DNA of 37,980 nt from Chitinophagales bacterium. Its GTDB lineage: Bacteria > Bacteroidota > Bacteroidia > Chitinophagales > JADJOU01. Below, piece after piece: positions 36,175-37,980 of the stretch. Below the pieces are notes generated by a model. The model was not told the DNA's origin. It made no database searches and saw nothing but the letters and a program-made list of their open reading frames with translations. A program made the position numbers and the translations under genes. The stretch lies in NCBI GenBank assembly GCA_025455685.1, contig JALOMB010000008.1, positions 1 through 37,980 of the forward strand. The letters are read 5' to 3'. How positions within the stretch are numbered: the first letter of the stretch is position 1; every line of letters begins with the position of its first letter.

Positions 36175-37980
36175 ATGAAAAAATCATTATTATTGTTATC
36201 ATTCTTCGCTTTGGCTGTGAGTGGTTTCGCACAAAGTGCAAACAATCGATGGAGCGTAGGTGCTGGTATCGGTTTTACTGACTTTGTCAATCCAATCAAT
36301 GGTCAGTATCTTATGGTAGATCGTTGGAAATCTGCTTTAAATTTAAACGTGGCTAGATACCTAGGTAAATCATTTGATGGAAGATTTAATTTTACTTATG
36401 GTACGGCTTTTTATCCATATGAAAATGGTAAGGGGTCAAATCAAACACTTCCGATTGCTAATAACGCTCCTGGCACTATGGAATATAGAGATGCAGAGTA
36501 TTGGGATGGTGGATTGAATTTAGTGTATAAATTAGCTAATGGCTATATACTAAAAGAAAATTCCAAATTTGCGCCTTATATTTTCTCAGGTTTTGGGGTT
36601 AATTTACCGAATTCAATTACAGTAAGAAGAGGTGATGCTACAATTGTAGATGGCGGTGCAGGTACAGACAACGTAAATCCATACATTCCAATTGGTTTAG
36701 GTTTAGGATTTAACTTGACTGACAGAATTAATGCAGCATGGGAGTCTCAATACAAACATGTAATTGGAGATGCACATAGCTTAGTTCAACACAATCTTAG
36801 ATTAGGTTATAATTTCGGTAAACCAGCTGAAAAAGCTGCTGCTGAAGATGCTGCTACTGAATTACCAAATGCTAACTGGACAAATAAAGGTTGGAATGTA
36901 GGTTTCGGTCCTCAGTTTGTAAGTTATGAAGGTCCAGTAACTGGCCAAAACTTCATGTTAGATCAATTTACAGCTTTGGCTAACGTAAACGTAGGTAAAT
37001 ATATTTCTAGATTTTTTGATGCTAGATTAGGTCTTAGCCACGGTAACGCTTGGTACCCAGTAGAAACTAATGCAACTACTAAATATCCTGCATATAACAA
37101 ATACGATGTATATTATAAGCAAGCTTCTCATACAGAGGCTGCCCTTGATGGTATCTTCAAATTTGCTAATGGAAGTATCTTAAAAGAAAATGCAATTTTT
37201 GCACCTTACTTAGTAGCTGGTTTGACTGGTAACAGAGTAAACTCAGTAGGCTCTTGGGTTAGTGAAGGTATTGATGATTATAATGCTTTCGTAAATACAG
37301 GTCTTGGTTTGAATTTCAGAACATCTGACAGATTTAATCTTCAATTAGAAGGTTCTAGAAAAACAAATTTAGATAACTCTTGGCATTATAATTCTGCAAA
37401 CATTAGAGCCCTTGTAGGTTTAGGCAAAGGCATGACTCAAAAAGTAGCTGACGCTGGTAGCAAACCTAATACTGATTCTGATGCTGACGGTGTGCCTGAT
37501 TTGACAGATGAGTGTCCTTATGTAGCTGGTACTGCTGCTATGTTCGGTTGCCCTGATTCTGATGGTGACGGTATCGCTGATTCTAGAGATAAGTGCCCAT
37601 TCGAAAAAGGTACTCAAGCAAATCAAGGTTGTCCTGAAACTACAAGTGCAAAAGATTCTGATGGTGATGGTATCGCAGATGCTGAAGATGCTTGTCCAGA
37701 TAAAGCAGGACCTGCTTCTAACAAAGGATGTCCTGAAGTTAAAACAAATCCTAACACAGGTGGTAACACAGGTGGTAACACAGGTGGTAATAAAGGTGGT
37801 AACACAGGTACAACTCAAGGTAAACTAGTTAAAGGTTATGAAGTATTCTTCTCTAACGGTACTAACTATTCACCTAACCAAGTTGAAACATTACAAGAAA
37901 TAGCTAACTTATTGAAATCTAATCCAAATTACTATGCAGTAATCGATGGTCACACTTACAAAGGTGGTACAAAAGCACTT
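36175..37980 (+). CDS. OmpA-family outer-membrane protein: tandem beta-barrels, thrombospondin type 3 repeats, OmpA_C domain (truncated by window edge)
   Basis: Continuous frame from ATG 36175 to 37980 (602 codons). Signal MKKSLLLLSFFALAVSGFAQ; DSDADGVPD, DSDGDGIAD, DSDGDGIAD; start of OmpA_C (VFFSNGTNYSPNQVETLQEIANLLKSNPNYYAVIDGHT). Not in the ORF track because no stop lies within the window. Confidence 0.92.
   Translation, partial: MKKSLLLLSFFALAVSGFAQSANNRWSVGAGIGFTDFVNPINGQYLMVDRWKSALNLNVARYLGKSFDGRFNFTYGTAFYPYENGKGSNQTLPIANNAPGTMEYRDAEYWDGGLNLVYKLANGYILKENSKFAPYIFSGFGVNLPNSITVRRGDATIVDGGAGTDNVNPYIPIGLGLGFNLTDRINAAWESQYKHVIGDAHSLVQHNLRLGYNFGKPAEKAAAEDAATELPNANWTNKGWNVGFGPQFVSYEGPVTGQNFMLDQFTALANVNVGKYISRFFDARLGLSHGNAWYPVETNATTKYPAYNKYDVYYKQASHTEAALDGIFKFANGSILKENAIFAPYLVAGLTGNRVNSVGSWVSEGIDDYNAFVNTGLGLNFRTSDRFNLQLEGSRKTNLDNSWHYNSANIRALVGLGKGMTQKVADAGSKPNTDSDADGVPDLTDECPYVAGTAAMFGCPDSDGDGIADSRDKCPFEKGTQANQGCPETTSAKDSDGDGIADAEDACPDKAGPASNKGCPEVKTNPNTGGNTGGNTGGNKGGNTGTTQGKLVKGYEVFFSNGTNYSPNQVETLQEIANLLKSNPNYYAVIDGHTYKGGTKAL
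37753..37809 (+). repeat. 12-bp tandem repeat AACACAGGTGGT (about 4.75 copies) encoding NTGG linker
   Basis: Three identical units, one variant (AATAAAGGTGGT) and a 9-bp partial unit. Confidence 0.95.

Noticed and set aside
37420-37818. 132-aa Cys/Thr-rich minus-strand ORF (and 37623-37805 minus Pro-rich ORF)
   Set aside because: Antisense read-through of thrombospondin and NTGG repeats in the OmpA gene; the composition is an artefact of the repeats.
37562-37828. 88-aa plus-strand ORF
   Set aside because: Alternate frame of the OmpA-family CDS; no family features.
1-37980. CRISPR array, prophage, integrative element or defence island
   Set aside because: No regularly spaced repeats, integrase, transposase, phage structural genes or toxin-antitoxin pairs were seen; the MazG here is the housekeeping pyrophosphohydrolase type.

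Overview
The window is ordinary chromosomal sequence from a Bacteroidota-type genome. It is AT-rich, coding-dense and has many TAnnTTTG (-7) promoter motifs. I found no rRNA, tRNA, CRISPR array, IS element or prophage. Recognisable genes include ogt, mtaB, DUF389, a TPR protein, an NAD-dependent epimerase, birA, rsfS, ftsH, an M15 peptidase, rplU-rpmA, sufD, DUF6089, a SPOR-like protein, lpxB, a quinone oxidoreductase, hutU, pabB, ald, a TonB receptor, DUF3078, rpsA, tsaC, umuD, a possible CHAD-like protein, mpl, a HEXXH mini-protein, a PAP2-like protein, rpoN, a GT-C-like membrane protein, NlpC/P60, a GGGPS/PcrB-like protein, a GNAT/FemAB-like protein, MazG, and an OmpA-family porin cut by the right edge and missing from the ORF track. 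I see no obvious new defence or mobile system. The best second-look items are: (i) Mpl fused to a C-terminal DUF4870-like membrane domain, at the end of a tight rpoN-PAP2-hyp-HEXXH-mpl operon; (ii) an OmpA-family protein with two tandem homologous barrels and GHTY in place of the peptidoglycan-binding GHTD; (iii) a GGGPS homologue whose usually conserved SGRNP-type segment is replaced; (iv) a divergent CHAD-like protein head-to-head with a umuD that has no umuC beside it; (v) a sufD without other suf genes nearby and with a terminator against its start codon. All family calls come from reading motifs by eye; no database search was run.
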